Part shown: in pieces, positions 21,279-34,000 of the stretch | Numbering within the stretch: position 1 is the first letter of the stretch | Layout: each line of letters opens with the position of its first letter | NCBI GenBank assembly: GCA_947652115.1 | Contig: OX393561.1 | Span: 35,133,031-35,197,030, forward strand | Length of the DNA: 64,000 nucleotides | Source: Blastomussa wellsi | Taxonomy: Eukaryota; Cnidaria; Anthozoa; Scleractinia; Plerogyridae | Reading direction: 5' to 3' | Notes under the pieces: generated by a model | What the model saw: the letters and a program-made list of their open reading frames with translations, nothing else | The model's database searches: none | Told to the model about the DNA's origin: nothing | Translations under genes and position numbers: made by a program

Positions 21279-24200
21279 ATGGCGAGCGATCAGGCAGAGG
21301 TCCTGAAGCAGAAAGCAAAAGAAGCGATCGATATCTATTCTGCTGATTTATATGGCCTAAACAAAAGCATATGGGAAAACCCAGAGCTATGTTTTAAGGA
21401 GACATACGCTCATGATCAACTGACGGAGTTTTTGGCGGAGCAAGGTTTCGATGTGACCCCCCATTACACTTTGGATACTGCTTTTCGTGCTGAAAGCGGC
21501 GAAGATGGAGGTTTAACAATTGGTCTAATTAGTGAATATGATGCTTTACCAGAAGTGGGACACGCTTGTGGACACAATTTGATCGCTGAATCAGGTGTAG
21601 CGGCGGCATTGGGTGAGCATAATTATTCATTATCAGCTTCTCTTTAAAATCATAAAGATGATTTTTTTTGCGGGGGGTGGGGGGGGGGGGGGCGGAGGGG
21701 GGGGGGGTAATAAATTGAACATAAACATAATTTGACTTGACCCTATTTAAAGTCATGCAGGCACACCTTTGTTGTTGTTTACATGCGAGTTTAGTATTAT
21801 ATTTTACCCTTAGCGTATCGAAACGGAAAAGATCATTGAGAGACTTGCTAAACACTCCCAGTAACATAACTTACAGCAATGTAATACGATTTCGCTTCAT
21901 CATACAATTTCCATAATTTCGATGGCACCAAAAATGACAGAGGTTGACTAGGGCCCTTATAGGATAAAGAAAATGGAATTTGATACCCTATTTAAGGTGG
22001 ATCGTACCAGTTTTTCGTACGTGGGAAGTCTGGTGACGAGCTCTCGCCTCACGCGAGATTTCAAAACAAATATGGCGGCGCGTGGGTTAAATACATGCAA
22101 GGTTGCTTTTGTCCTGTTTATCAGAGATTGGATCAACAAGAAAGTTGTTCTTTGAGCGCCGGTTCTTGGACAATTCGATATGCGTCAAAAAGTTTTTTTT
22201 CCGAACTCAATGCCCGAGTTACAAAGTTAAAATTCCCGTTTGTGCTGCGATCGATCCTGTCGGCGATCGCAAAGATCTTAAAACTGAAGCGGTTAATTCC
22301 TACTCCCGATTCTCTCGTTTTGTGTACTTTGCCGGACTAGTAGGTTTTTACACCTACTACTCCTCGTCCACCGCTTATGCAGAAGAAAGTGACGAAGAAA
22401 AAGAAAATAATGAAGTTCAGTCCCGACCTCGTCACAAAGGTTGTTTTACTGCCAAAAGGCGAGTTTCAAAACTAACAAATCTCACAAGGGCAAGACAAGC
22501 AAAAACAAGCACTTCGAAAAAAACAACCGCGAAGAATGAGAACAAATATTCCGTGAAGTTCTTCTGCAATGAAGATCGACATCCAACCATGTGTCGAGTT
22601 GATTTCACTTATCGTTTCTGACAGCTTCGTGTTCAACAAAATATGGCAAATCAAACGAAAGTTTGAAAGGAAATCGTTAAAAGGGAGGCCAAACGTTCAA
22701 TAAAACAGTTCACGACACAACTACTAACTAATTTCACGGCAGCGAAGTCGAGATTCTCGAAGATGACCCTCAAAGTAGTGTCGAAGACCAAAGAAAACAA
22801 AACGACGGTAAGTGCGTGGTCGCGCGCGTATGAACGCGAATAGGTCAGCGGTAGTCAAAACTGAGCATGAGTAAATGCCAGTCATATAAAGTCAAGATTT
22901 TGAAGTGCGTGACGACGTGCGTGGATATTATTGAACTCGCGAAGGCTTTTCCGAGAGAACAAGCCCGGTGACCCTATTTTTTTATTGTTTCAATGTCTTC
23001 CAATTACTGAGAGGAAACGTCAGACGTAATTTTAAAAAATTCTACGGAAGGAATTTTTCTCTACTCACAAATTGCCTTTTTTCACGTTTATAAAAAAATC
23101 TGCTGCGTAGAATTTTGTTAAAATTATTATACAGTTTCCTTTCCAAATGCCAAAAGTTATAACGTGAAAAAATTGGGGGTCACCAGGTTGGTTTTCAAGT
23201 TTTATGCACCAGACGCTGAAAAGTAGGTCCGAATAATCATCAAGTACCGTTACCATGGTGACAACTGATGACGAAATACTTTTATTTTTATACGTTATTT
23301 TTGGTCAAGAACAAAATATGGAATTGAATCATACGAGCATTTTGTTATGGCCTTGGACTGATATTTTGCTCTTTTCCTCCAAAGTTTAGACAGTCAAAAA
23401 CCTGAAAACTGGTACCATCCACCTTAAGGACGTTCATGCTAATTGTTTGTGCGTATCGTTACTGCGCACGGAATTCGACATGCCACGTCATCCATCGAGC
23501 ACGCGCACTGAGGAAAAACAAAGGGCCAGAAGCCGTTTCTTAGCTTTGCTGGTAGTTTACTCTCTTAAATGGTTGGTGACCCCTACTTTTTATTCCATGA
23601 ACTTATTTTATTTACAATTCTCGGCAGATTGTCAAAAAATGAACAAAAATCAATGTGGGAAGTTTGAAAATTTAGTAGTTTTGCCCACAGGATATCGAAT
23701 CCTACAATCTTGCGGCTGTTAGGCGAGTGGAAATGTGGTCGCTAAATGCAATTTTTTTCTTTAAGGAACCACACCAATTGAATAAATTCACTTTATGGGT
23801 CCATTTAAACAACATTTGACGGAAATACGTTCATTTCAAAGATTTATTTGCAATATTTTTGTGCTTACAGACACTGTACCTGTATCTGCTAGATTTACGT
23901 TGTTTTTCTGGGCATGTTACCTCCAAAACGAAGTCGGTGACCCCCAATTAATTTTTTCATTTCTGACATCAGTTACTCATTATCTTACAGTGGTGAGAGT
24001 TTCAGAAAAAATCAATGGTAGAAATTTTTTGCGCGAACGTCCTTAAGGCCCAAACTCGATAAATGGCACCCTATTCAACAAAAATATGAAAACTCAGAAA
24101 GGCATGATTCAAACAGGTCAATATTTTGTACCTGCAAGGATAATACTCTTAACGGGTTGTTCAGTTTATAGCACATTTCAGAAACGTGCAAACTATGGTG

Positions 24201-27200
24201 ATGTCGACGATTACGTTCTTCATTGCCATCACTCATCAAGTGACCTATTAGGTAACAGAAGTTTGCTTCGACAGGGTCAAAATTATTTTATCGTAGAGTT
24301 TCAAGGCCAAAAATAAGAATTACTGGCATCCTCTGACAAATATCATCCTTGTTATTATCAGTACATAGGTCGACCGGCGTCTTTGCAAGCCAAATACCTA
24401 TAAACTCAAAACCCAGACCATAAACAACGCATACCTTCATTATAAGTTATTCAATAATTGTTGAGTGGTTGCCGATTTATTGGAAATTTCTTTCAAAAGT
24501 CAAAAACTACAAAAGCAAAGTGCAAAAAACTGTAAAACAAGCAGCCATGAGTAGACAAACTTTGCCTTGCATCTTCTGTGCATGATCGTTTGCAGTTTGT
24601 GTTGTTTCGCCAAAAGCTGTCCTTGGCTTCTGATTGAATAATCCACATGGAAGAATTTTGGGCTCCTTGCTGTAAACGTACCTAAACCAGCTGTCTCAGA
24701 TGCTATGCATTAAAACATTATTGAGATCTGACATGATTTTATAAAAGCAAGTGTTACACTGAGAACGGAAGGCGGTGATGATTGACAGCCGCTCAAATGC
24801 ACATGTAAACTGACTAACTGACGAGTATGCGCAGTTGTCCCTGGACCCTGCTATGACAAGTTGCTCCATGTATAGACCTGTGTGCTGCTTCCAGAACACA
24901 TTCTTGTGACAAGACACAGGCAAAAGGTGCCTGCCTGGTGTGGCACAATGCTTTTTTGTGATAATATTGACACTGTGACAGAATTTTGTCACTGCAACCA
25001 GTCGCAATGAGTGAAAACTCACCAAGCCACACCTGGCGAATTGTCGCAGCAATTTGTCTCCACAATATGTGTCACAGTGACGTTCACCTACATGTTGAGT
25101 GTGTCACCTAGTCTGCTTATTTGCACCACCCACCAGACCTGCAACTTCCCCGCCCCCCAACTCCTTCTCCACCCACCCCTGTGTAATCACATAATAATAA
25201 TAACCTTTAATAATAATAACCTTTATTTAAGTCTCAATCGTTGTAGCCGAACACGAGTGCTCTACTAATTGGGGAGACTGTAAATCAAATAAACTCTAAA
25301 TCAAATCAAATGTTGGTTTTTTGAGGAGAGGGGAAAACCGGAGTACCCGGAGAAAAACCTCTCGGAGCAGAGTAGAGAACCAACAAACTCAACCCACATA
25401 TGACGCCGAGTCCGGGAATCGAACCCGGGACACATTGGTGGAAGGCGAGCGCTCTCACCACTGCGCCAACCCTGCTCCCCACATAAGGCTTCAAGAACAA
25501 TAGCATTTTATAGTAGACCTTTTTTGTGATAATGTATGCCATTTTGAAAATAAGGCAAATACTATGCTGCAAGATACAGAGGATGTTATGAAAATTTCAG
25601 GGATTTTGATGCCAATTACTACTGCACTGCTTTTTGTTTCTGAATATCGTGAACCTAAGTGATTAGGTTAACAATTTTACTGATGAAATTTGACGCCAGC
25701 AGAGGAAACCCTCAGAACCCTTGCACCTTCACACCACAAAATGTTTTTCTACTTGGCTTCTTGAAAATCAGTTAAAGTCCTGTGACAAAACAGTTTCTCG
25801 TCTAAAAATAAGTGATGGTGAGTGACAAAACCGTTTCTCGTCTACAAAATAAATGATGGTAACAGTTGCATAAAAAACTGATAGCAACATTTACAGTACA
25901 GCCGTTGGTTTGGGTGATACCAGTCTTGAGAAGTATGCAACAGTGTGACACTGCTACCCCTCTTGGAAGGCTCCCTTATTGTTTGGCCTGTTAGGACTGG
26001 GGATTAGGACTAAATGATAGTTACTGGAGGTACTGCAAAAGCCATGAAATTGAAAGTTCAGTAAAAAATACTTAAAATATAAAATTTGGGAAAATATACT
26101 CATCTGATAAGGATTGCCATGGAGACATCAACTTTAAAGACCCATGATGACATTTCGCATGTCAACTGCAGTTGCCATCTTTTATGTGAATCGAAAAGTG
26201 CCTATCACACGATGGCACTTTGATCCTGCATTCATCAAAACAATAACAAATGTGTGCAATGCATTTAATTAAATTTATTAAATTTATTCCTTCCCCCTTC
26301 AGAAACAAATGTACTCCATCTCAGTAAAGTCATTACTGTATTTCTTACATCTTGGGAGTTGAATTCATTACCCACTTTTGACTCACTCCTCGTAAGGACA
26401 TGTACCTAAAATAAAATTAATACGCCATTTACAGGTGCCCTAATAGAGACAGGGGGTGACAACTCTAACAAGGGCTGTTTCGGGAGAAAAACAAAATTTT
26501 TCCGGGAATCTCAAGATTTTGTCGGGAATCAGGAGACTTGGAAAATTTTCTGGGAAACACGAACTAATGAAGTTAAAATTTTGGGAATTTTGAGATATTT
26601 GGGGGAATTTCTCCCAAATATTCGGGACAATATTCCAGATTTTCAGGAGGACTTTTATTTACACACAGTACTGCTCAAACAGCATTTGCTAGAGCTGTCA
26701 CCCCGTAATAGAGGATTAATGGTATAATAGTGAATGGGACGATGGTGCCATAATTTTAATCTTTCAGATTATTGTCATGTCTTGCAGGACTTAAGATTGC
26801 TTTGGAGGCAGTCAATAAGAAACCAAAGGTGAAAATAGTTCTTCTTGGAACTCCTGCTGAGGAAGGAGGAGGTGGCAAGATTTTGATGATCAACAATGGA
26901 TGCTTCAAAGATATCGACTTCTGTATGATGGTTCACCCTTGCCCTATAGATGCTCTCAAGCCAGCCACACTGGCCATTCAGCCTGTTACAGTTACTTACA
27001 AAGGTCATGCAGCCCATGCCGCAGCATTCCCTTGGGAAGGAATCAATGCATTGGATGCAGCAGTCATGGCTTATAACAACATAAGTGTATTACGGCAACA
27101 GATGAAGCCCACATGGCGTGTCCATGGCATTATCACAGAGGGTGGTGTTAAACCTAATATCATTCCAGACCGTGCTCAGCTCAATTATTACATCAGAGCT

Positions 27201-28375
27201 CCAACAGACGAGGAACTTACACTTTTGATGGGAAAGGTCACAAGTTGCTTTGAAGCTGCAGCATCAGCCACTGGTAAGTGATACAAATATTGTAGCATTC
27301 ATCAAAGTATCATCATCATCATCGATCCCTTGAATGAATTATTGAAAATTTATTGAACACTCCCCTAAGGGGCTTTTCGGTGACCAATACATCATGTTAA
27401 AAACCTAAAATAAAAGAAATTAATTTATGTATAAAAACAATACATGAAGGGGAGAATATGACCAGAAGTCTAATTATATCTATTAGTAAATATCTAATAA
27501 CATTTGCTTAAGTTTACGATTAAAAACTTCATGATTTTTACTTAGTTTATGATCTTCATCTTAGCTATTCCATAAGCTGACATAAGCTAACTGTTGTGAA
27601 TTGTGTGTCACGTGTCCTAGTAACTACAGTAGCTTGGATCCTTGTCTCCTTGTGGAGATTGGCACCACTGAGCCTGGGGTATCTGCACAAGAGCAGATCC
27701 AGGACTTTTCATAGGAAGGGGTGCACCACTAAGGAATGACATGACTACCAGTAAAGCTGTAGGTCATCTCAGGAGAGGGTGTACACCCCCTGCATCCCTC
27801 CCCTAGATCTGCCCCTGCTGCAATACATTAGAATCATGATTAATGGAGAATATAGTACCTGCATGACTTTTAGATGAAGTGGTGCTTATACTGACGTTAA
27901 GCCCCATTGTCAGAGAGTTGTCTGGTCCTTGTGATCCTTAGGCAGGCTTGCTGATCAGTATTAAAATAATAATTGTTTTCTCTTATTTGAAGGCTGCAAG
28001 ATGTCCATCGAGTGGGGTTCATTACCTTATTCCAGCTTAAATACTAATTCGACAATTGCTGACCTTTACGAAGCAAATGTGAAGACTCTAGGAGTAACAA
28101 TTGATCCACTAAATGGCAAACAACCACGTGGTTCAACAGATATGGGCAATGTATCCAAGGTTGTTCCTTCAATTCACGTGATGTACAGTATTGGTAGCAA
28201 CGTTCCAACCCATTCTCATGCGTTCACCGCAGAAGCAATAACAGAAATTGCTCACGAGAAAACCTTGATCGCAAGCAAGGCAATGGCTATGACTGGTATT
28301 GATGTATTGTGCAATCCTGAATTGATGAAGAAAATCAAGAAGGACTTTGAAACCTCACACTCAAAAGCTGATTGA
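21279..28375 (+). CDS. M20 metallopeptidase, PM20D2-like, copy 2
   Basis: Exons 21279-21612, 26788-27273 and 27993-28375 give 1203 nt, 400 residues. It has the same phases and the same 334-nt first and 486-nt second exon as copy 1. GHACGHNLIAE, GTPAEEGGGGK, MMVHP, WRVHGIITEGG, GGVKPNIIPDRA, GSTDMGNVS and THSHAF are all present, so the active site looks complete. It differs mainly after MMVHP (CPIDALKPATLAIQPV), a region that may shape the substrate pocket. Intron 1 is about 5.2 kb and holds TTAA elements, a SINE and other repeats. Confidence 0.9.
21992..23427. mobile_element. TTAA-flanked piggyBac-like element, about 1.43 kb
   Basis: TTAA at 21992-21995 and 23424-23427 bracket inverted ends GGTGGATCGTACCAGTTTTT and, at the right read in reverse, GGTGGATGGTACCAGTTTTC. 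TTAA duplications are characteristic of piggyBac. No piggyBac transposase was recognised, so it is non-autonomous. It contains an open frame at 22103-22621. Its right TTAA is shared with the next element. Confidence 0.75.
22103..22621 (+). other. Open frame of 172 codons inside a TTAA element
   Basis: Uninterrupted frame without an ATG at its 5' end; the first codon is TTG. The translation has a basic N-terminal half, then a hydrophobic segment (RFVYFAGLVGFYTYYSSS), an acidic run (EESDEEKEN) and a Lys/Thr-rich tail. That layout resembles the start of a mitochondrial membrane protein: basic presequence, one membrane span, acidic loop. I do not recognise the family. It may be a captured host exon or a chance frame. 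Confidence 0.3.
23424..24046. mobile_element. TTAA-flanked piggyBac-like element, 0.62 kb
   Basis: TTAA at 23424-23427 and 24043-24046 with inverted ends GGACGTTCATGC and GGACGTTCGCGC (right end read in reverse). No transposase. It abuts element 21992-23427 so exactly that they share one TTAA, meaning one inserted into the terminal TTAA of the other. Confidence 0.7.
25195..25479 (-). mobile_element. tRNA-derived SINE, minus orientation
   Basis: Exact 7-bp CACATAA duplications at 25188-25194 and 25480-25486 flank it. On the minus strand it begins with a tRNA-like head: GGTTGGCGCAGTGGTGAGAG (A box) and GGGTTCGATTCCCGG (B box). A body follows with TTTTTCTCCGGGTACTCCGG and GTTTTCCCCTCTCCTC, then a 3' tail of AATAAAGGTTATTATTATT repeats. 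This is a different SINE family from the ones at 7104 and 35685. Confidence 0.85.
26450..26706. mobile_element. Inverted-repeat element, about 257 bp
   Basis: CAGGGGGTGACAACTCTAAC at the left and GCTAGAGCTGTCACCCCGTA at the right are imperfect inverted repeats, extended inside by GGCTGTTT/AAACAGC. The interior is rich in GGGAATTTT-like phrases. It lies in M20 copy 2 intron 1, just upstream of exon 2. Confidence 0.55.
27689..27818. mobile_element. Short MITE with CAGATCYAGG ends
   Basis: CAGATCCAGGAC at the left and CCCCTAGATCTGCCCCTG at the right form inverted ends, with GGGGTGCACCACTAAGGAATG inside. A diverged relative is at about 36858-37020 (GGATCCACGATTTTTC, CACTAAGGAATGACG, CACTAGATCCGTCC), so the family is dispersed. 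Confidence 0.55.
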
Positions 28376-28544
28376 CGACAAGTGTCAGAGTATACACATT
28401 TGTTGATGTTTGAAAAATGGACAATTCAGGGGAGGGGCACTGCCAATGACCTGTCAAGAAAATAGATCAACAAAATTCTAAAAGTGGACCATTGAATTAC
28501 TGGTAATAGTTGTTAGCGCTAATTTGATAGGGTTAGGTGTTGGT

Positions 28545-28775
28545 CAATCTCGTCCTCAGAGCCCGCTTTTCTTTTTGTCAACACCAAGAACACGGGCCGA
28601 TCCCGGAAGTCCGCATTTCACAGACTTCCGGCCGTTATGTGCAAACTCAGAACTTTTTCACTTAATATGATTGGCCGAGAATAAAAATAGTGCACTATGC
28701 GCATGCTCCAAGCATACGTCCTGGCCGTGTTCTTGGTGCTGACCAAAAGAAAAGCGGGCTCTGGGGACGAGATTG
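28545..28775. mobile_element. MITE with CAATCTCGTCC ends, about 231 bp
   Basis: CAATCTCGTCCTCAGAGCCC at 28545 pairs with the reverse complement ending at 28775. The arms extend about 45 bp through GCTTTTCTTTT and CCAAGAACACGG. GGTGT is found close to both outer junctions. The terminal motif is shared with the much shorter element at 55842-55913. Confidence 0.7.
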
Positions 28776-28799
28776 GGTGTCAATGGGGTGTTAATCATG

Positions 28800-31021
28800 A
28801 CATTCTTTTATTAGTCGGTACGAATTTTTAATATTATTTGCTGATGCTAAACGCATGAGGGAATACAAAAAGCACCAAAGCTGTCTTAATACAATTGATC
28901 TGAGACTGGGAAGTGTTTCTTGTTCACAATGTCTTTAGAATTACCCAGATGAAGCTACTTCCCTCTCTAAAATCCAAACGCCAGGAATCAATACACATAT
29001 AATATTTATAACGCATGCTTTTATTGCTAATTATTATAATTGTATTTTATGACAAAGCTAATTAAAATAGAATCTTGTGTGTGTCATAGTTATGTAGGGG
29101 TGGTACTGAATTATCCCTGAAAAAAAAAAACTAAGGGTCTCGCAAAATTTTACTCACATACAACGTGTCTCCAAGTCTCGTTTTTGAGCGGTTCCCAAGG
29201 CCTCACAGTCTCGAGTTTTTTGTACAGCTGTTTTGGTGTCTCAATCTCAGTCTCACAATTCAAAATCTTAAAAAGTCTTGGTCTCGCAGAGAAAAAACGC
29301 CAGTCTCGCCGTCTCGTAAAGTCTCGCCCTTCATGTAAACACAAGTTCCAGTTTCCAAGAACATGTGCTTCTCGATAAACTAGCTGGCGCAGGACTTTCG
29401 GCCCAATTCGAGTTTTCCAAAGGCGCTAAACTCGTTTGCCTTTTGCTACTTTTGCTACTTGCACATCAAAACGAAACACCTGTTTGTCGTTGTTGCCTGA
29501 GCTTTTATAGTTATAATGATAAATGTAATGATATACGTGTTCATAAATAAAATTGGTGTAAAAAGTGTTTACACAGTGCTATGTGCCCAACGAGTATTAA
29601 GTGTGTGCACAGGCAGCCCAAGCCGTCGATGACGCGAAACGTGACAAGCGCACGTCCGTATTATGGAGGTGTTGTATTACAACGGATTGAATTCAAAATT
29701 TTAAAATAATAAAATCAACTTACCGTAGCTTTTTAGGCGAAAACAAAAGCCATAACTCACCTGAAAGGCTTCGGATCAGCTTGAAAAGCCAGACAACAAC
29801 AGATAAAACAACAAGGCATTGAGATAAGTTGATTGTCACAGTATAGTCTATACTTTTGAGTCCGTTTTTTTCCCATACAAACCTTTATCAATTCAATGCA
29901 AAACCGTCATGTCACGTTTCGCGCATTGTGCAACCGTATCGAGAGCTTCGGCCGCTTGTGGTGTGTACTGTACGATTCCTTATCGGCTCGCCATGTATAT
30001 AAATGGACATGAACCAATTTGTAGCGTTGCTCGTTTATCATCTTTTGAAGACAGAAAGTAAGCAATACAAGTAAATTGCCGGGTTCATGCAGTCCAAAGT
30101 TTTCAACGTCAAATTACTAAGCCTTTGCACTGATGAAAATCCCGAAAATGTTCTTAAGACATTCAAAATAGCCAGTAGCACAGCGCTCAGCATGGTTCAT
30201 TTCGTTAAAGGCGCAGAGCTTACAAGCCACTCAACATAAAAATTAGCAACCGTCTCCATTTATCGTACCATATATACAGGACTAAAGGACTGCAGGACTA
30301 AAATGAAACCATCAGTAACATATGGTTAAGAGAGAGCGACATGAACAACTTTCCCGCAGGTTGTATTTCTTGACTTGCAACCCTAAACGAGACCTTGACG
30401 GCAAAAAATATTGGCGCTTTTGCCCGGAACACTCTAAGCGACACCAATCAAACAATTTTACATTCCTTAGCGAGGCGACGATCATCCCCAACTTTTACAT
30501 ACCAGAGGGAGGCTTTCAAGTAGTGTGGAAACTGGAGATCGTTGTTCAAATCAGACGATTCAGTAAAAATATACATTGTGGGGGGAGAAAACTTATTTAT
30601 TAATTTGCTCTTTTGCCGTCAAAATTGTTTGGGTTTTTGGAGTAACGGGTAAATATTTCGATCATTTATTATAACCAGTACTGAGCCGGACGCGGGCCGA
30701 GCCGTAAGAGTCTGTACATGTAAACGCAACCTGCATAATGATGTCATTCGTATCGAGTCACTGACTGGCTAACCGTAAATTATTCTTTGGTTACGTTCTC
30801 GTTATTATCTTGGAAATAAACCGAGTTCTGTGTACTCAATGTAGTCTCCAGTCGCCTGTATTTTTGATAACAATGTGAACGACTTTAACAGATTAACGTG
30901 CAAAGAAAAAAAAACAGCCACAAGCTAGACCTTCGTTCCCAGCTCTAACATGAAATATCGGCAGCTCAGGTTGGAGCTCAGATACGTCATACATCATTCA
31001 AGTGGTCTCACTTCCAAAAAA
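28800..31021. other. Intergenic between M20 copies 2 and 3
   Basis: No gene is supported. Around 29150-29330 there is a cluster of scattered GTCTCG motifs. The frame at 30322-30603 is uninterrupted, but no family is recognised. M20 copy 3's promoter should lie at the right end. Confidence 0.4.
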
Positions 31022-34000
31022 ATGGCGAGCGCTCATGATCAAGCTCAGATAAGACAGACAAACGAGATGTTGAAACAGAAAGCAAAAGAAGCGATTGATA
31101 TCTATTCTGCTGACTTATATGAGCTAAGCAAAGGCATATGGGAAAACCCAGAGCTGGCTTTTCAGGAGACATACGCTCATGATCAACTGACGGAGTTTTT
31201 GGCGCAGCGAGGTTTCGATGTGACCCCCCATTACACTTTGGATACTGCTTTTCGTGCTGAAAGCGGTGAAGATGGAGGTTTAACAATCGGTCTGATTAGT
31301 GAATATGATGCTTTACCGGAAGTGGGACACGCTTGTGGACACAATCTGATCGCTGAATCTGGTGTAGCGGCGGCATTAGGTAAAAGTTGTCTTCTAATTA
31401 CAGAATTAAATATCGAATCCCTCCTTTCCAGATCTCCTAAAAGCACCCAATTGGGAATCCCGAATCCAGAAACGATATCTAGAATTCCAATTCGAAATAT
31501 AATGAATCCTAGGGCCTGATTACAGAGCGAATTTCAGCTTGGTTAGAAGAGCTGAGATTTCAGCTCGGCTTCCAGGATAAATCTTCTCAAATAGGCGTTT
31601 TCGAATACATGACAAGAGTTTTCAGCCAGCACTGAAATTGAAATATGAAATTTCAGCCAGGGCTGAAACAAAGCCATCAACGAGATAAGTACATTTTTGT
31701 AGCTCTATGAACACGCATGACGTTCGGAAAATATTAAACAGTCATGTATAAGCCAGTAGCATCCCTACCTACATACTGCAATGTCAACAAGCATATATTT
31801 TTCAATAATGCAACATGAACACGCTCAGTACCAGTATGCTCCTATTAATTGTTAATTCCGTCAAGGTAGAAAGGCCTCTTTCCGCAACGAATTCGTCAAC
31901 GACAGTTTTAAGCTCTGTTCAAAAGAAATCACAAAGCGCAGCCATAATTTTAGTTCTGAATATGTCGTCTTACGACTTCGTTTGACCAGAATTTGCATGC
32001 ATTTGACTTGCGTTTACGATATGATTGAGACTAATTTTTTCGCACCACGGGTTAGGGTACTACTGAGTTTCAAGGTACACCAGGAAAATAGAGTCCTCGG
32101 GATCTACCAGTGTTTTTGAACTAGTTTATTCAGCAAGTTTTCTCTTGCACACTCTAGCTAGTCAACTGAAAGCGAAAAATACGCGTGCGGGTCGCCTAAA
32201 AACGACTTATAAATAGAATGTAACGAGAACAGAAACTTAACCTCTCCAGAATATAATCTCGGTATACTCACAATTCTGTAAGGCGTTATCCCACTAAAGA
32301 CGAGTTATTTTCCAGTTCTCAAAGGCAGAAAACACACTTCCGATAAAGCAGTCCTTTCAATCCCCAGCTATTGCTCACTCAAACCTAAGTCACGAACATG
32401 AACTGATCTGATTGGCTAATTTACGAGAAAGAACGAGAATCTAGCGTGACCGGTTTGATCACGTAACACAACAAAAACAAAACATGCTTTAAATGAATAC
32501 ATCTGTCAACGAAGTGCAAAATACTAATTTACACGCAAGTGAGCACAAGCTTCGCACAGGTTGGTCATCCAACGCAAGGCACCTGCAGTCTTGTATTTTT
32601 CTCCGAGTACTGAATTTATAGCGCACTCTGTAGGATGCTGCTCCGGGGTGGGTCGGGGTGGGAAGAGGACGGTGGAGCTTGTCGACAAAGGGTTAAAGCC
32701 ACTATTCAGCCCCCTTGTAATTTAAGCTGTCAATAATCTTTCACAGCATGTCATCAACTACGCGGGGATGCATTGGAATGTAAATAGACTCGCACGAAAA
32801 TATACACTTCACTCGGGTTTATCCAGCTCTTTGCAAATTAATCTCCATTGCCTATTTTGTAAAAAGCCGTTAACCTGTAATTCTCAGTATGCTAAAAGAA
32901 TAACCTCGCTACCGGCCGATCTTCAACGTTTCCAAAAATATGGAACTACCTGTTGTCCCTGGTCAAAGCGTGGCCGACGAGCCTCGCTAAAAGAGATTTT
33001 TTCCAACCTGAGTTGTATGTCATGTGTACAAGCTGTTTGTCTTTCGCATTCAGTTTCCATCTTTACAAGTCACTGCATGAGCCGGCTGACAGTTGATAGT
33101 TTGCTAGACTTAGTGCATCTCCAAGACAAGACCACAAATCGATAAATATCAGAGTCGCTTCGTTCGGTTCTCCGGCTGGAATTATACATTCAGCGAAACG
33201 AAATTAAGACGAGAGTTTCGCCATGGGAATACGAAGCGAGACGTCTACGAAATTCCTCATCGAAAGGCTCATAAATGTTCTTTTTAGATCTGTAAACCGC
33301 TAATAAACAGCCAGAAGATAGCAAATTTTTGATCGAATCGTGTCGGTAAAATGGAGACGACGATCAAACCTGTCAACCTCCTCCTGATACTGACCAATCA
33401 GAGCTTGCACTAGAATCTCTTTCAGAGCACTGCGGCATGAAACCTTTGTCGACAGGCTCCAATGCCCAGCCTGCCCCCGACTCACCCCCGTCCAGCCGGA
33501 GCCTAATTCATATGTAGTCTGATTTGTTGACCTTGCCCAGTCCCTGGTTGGCTGATAATATGCAACTCAAGTCCTGAACTCGGTAATGGGATCATGTTGA
33601 CCGATCCTGTAAGAAATAAATTATATATTTAACCTCAACAGCATCCCTACATCAGTGAAATAAGAATATTCAGGACAGGCAAGTCATCTTTACTTTTTTG
33701 TAGGTCTTAAAATTGCTTTGGAGGCAGTCAATCAGAAACCAAAAGTGAAAATCGTTCTTCTTGGAACTCCTGCTGAGGAAGGAGGAGGTGGCAAGATTTT
33801 GATGATCAACAATGGATGCTTCAAAGATATCGACTTCTGCATGATGGTCCATCCTTCCCAAGAAGATATCCTCAAGCCGGTGGTTTTAGCTCGTGATAGT
33901 CTTACAGTTACATACAAAGGTCATGCAGCTCATGCTGCAGCATTCCCCTGGGAAGGAATCAATGCATTGGATGCAGCAGTCATGGCTTATAACAACATAA

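Noticed and set aside
25405..25479. tRNA gene on the minus strand
   Set aside because: The tRNA-like head continues into a SINE body and an ATT-rich tail, with CACATAA duplications outside.
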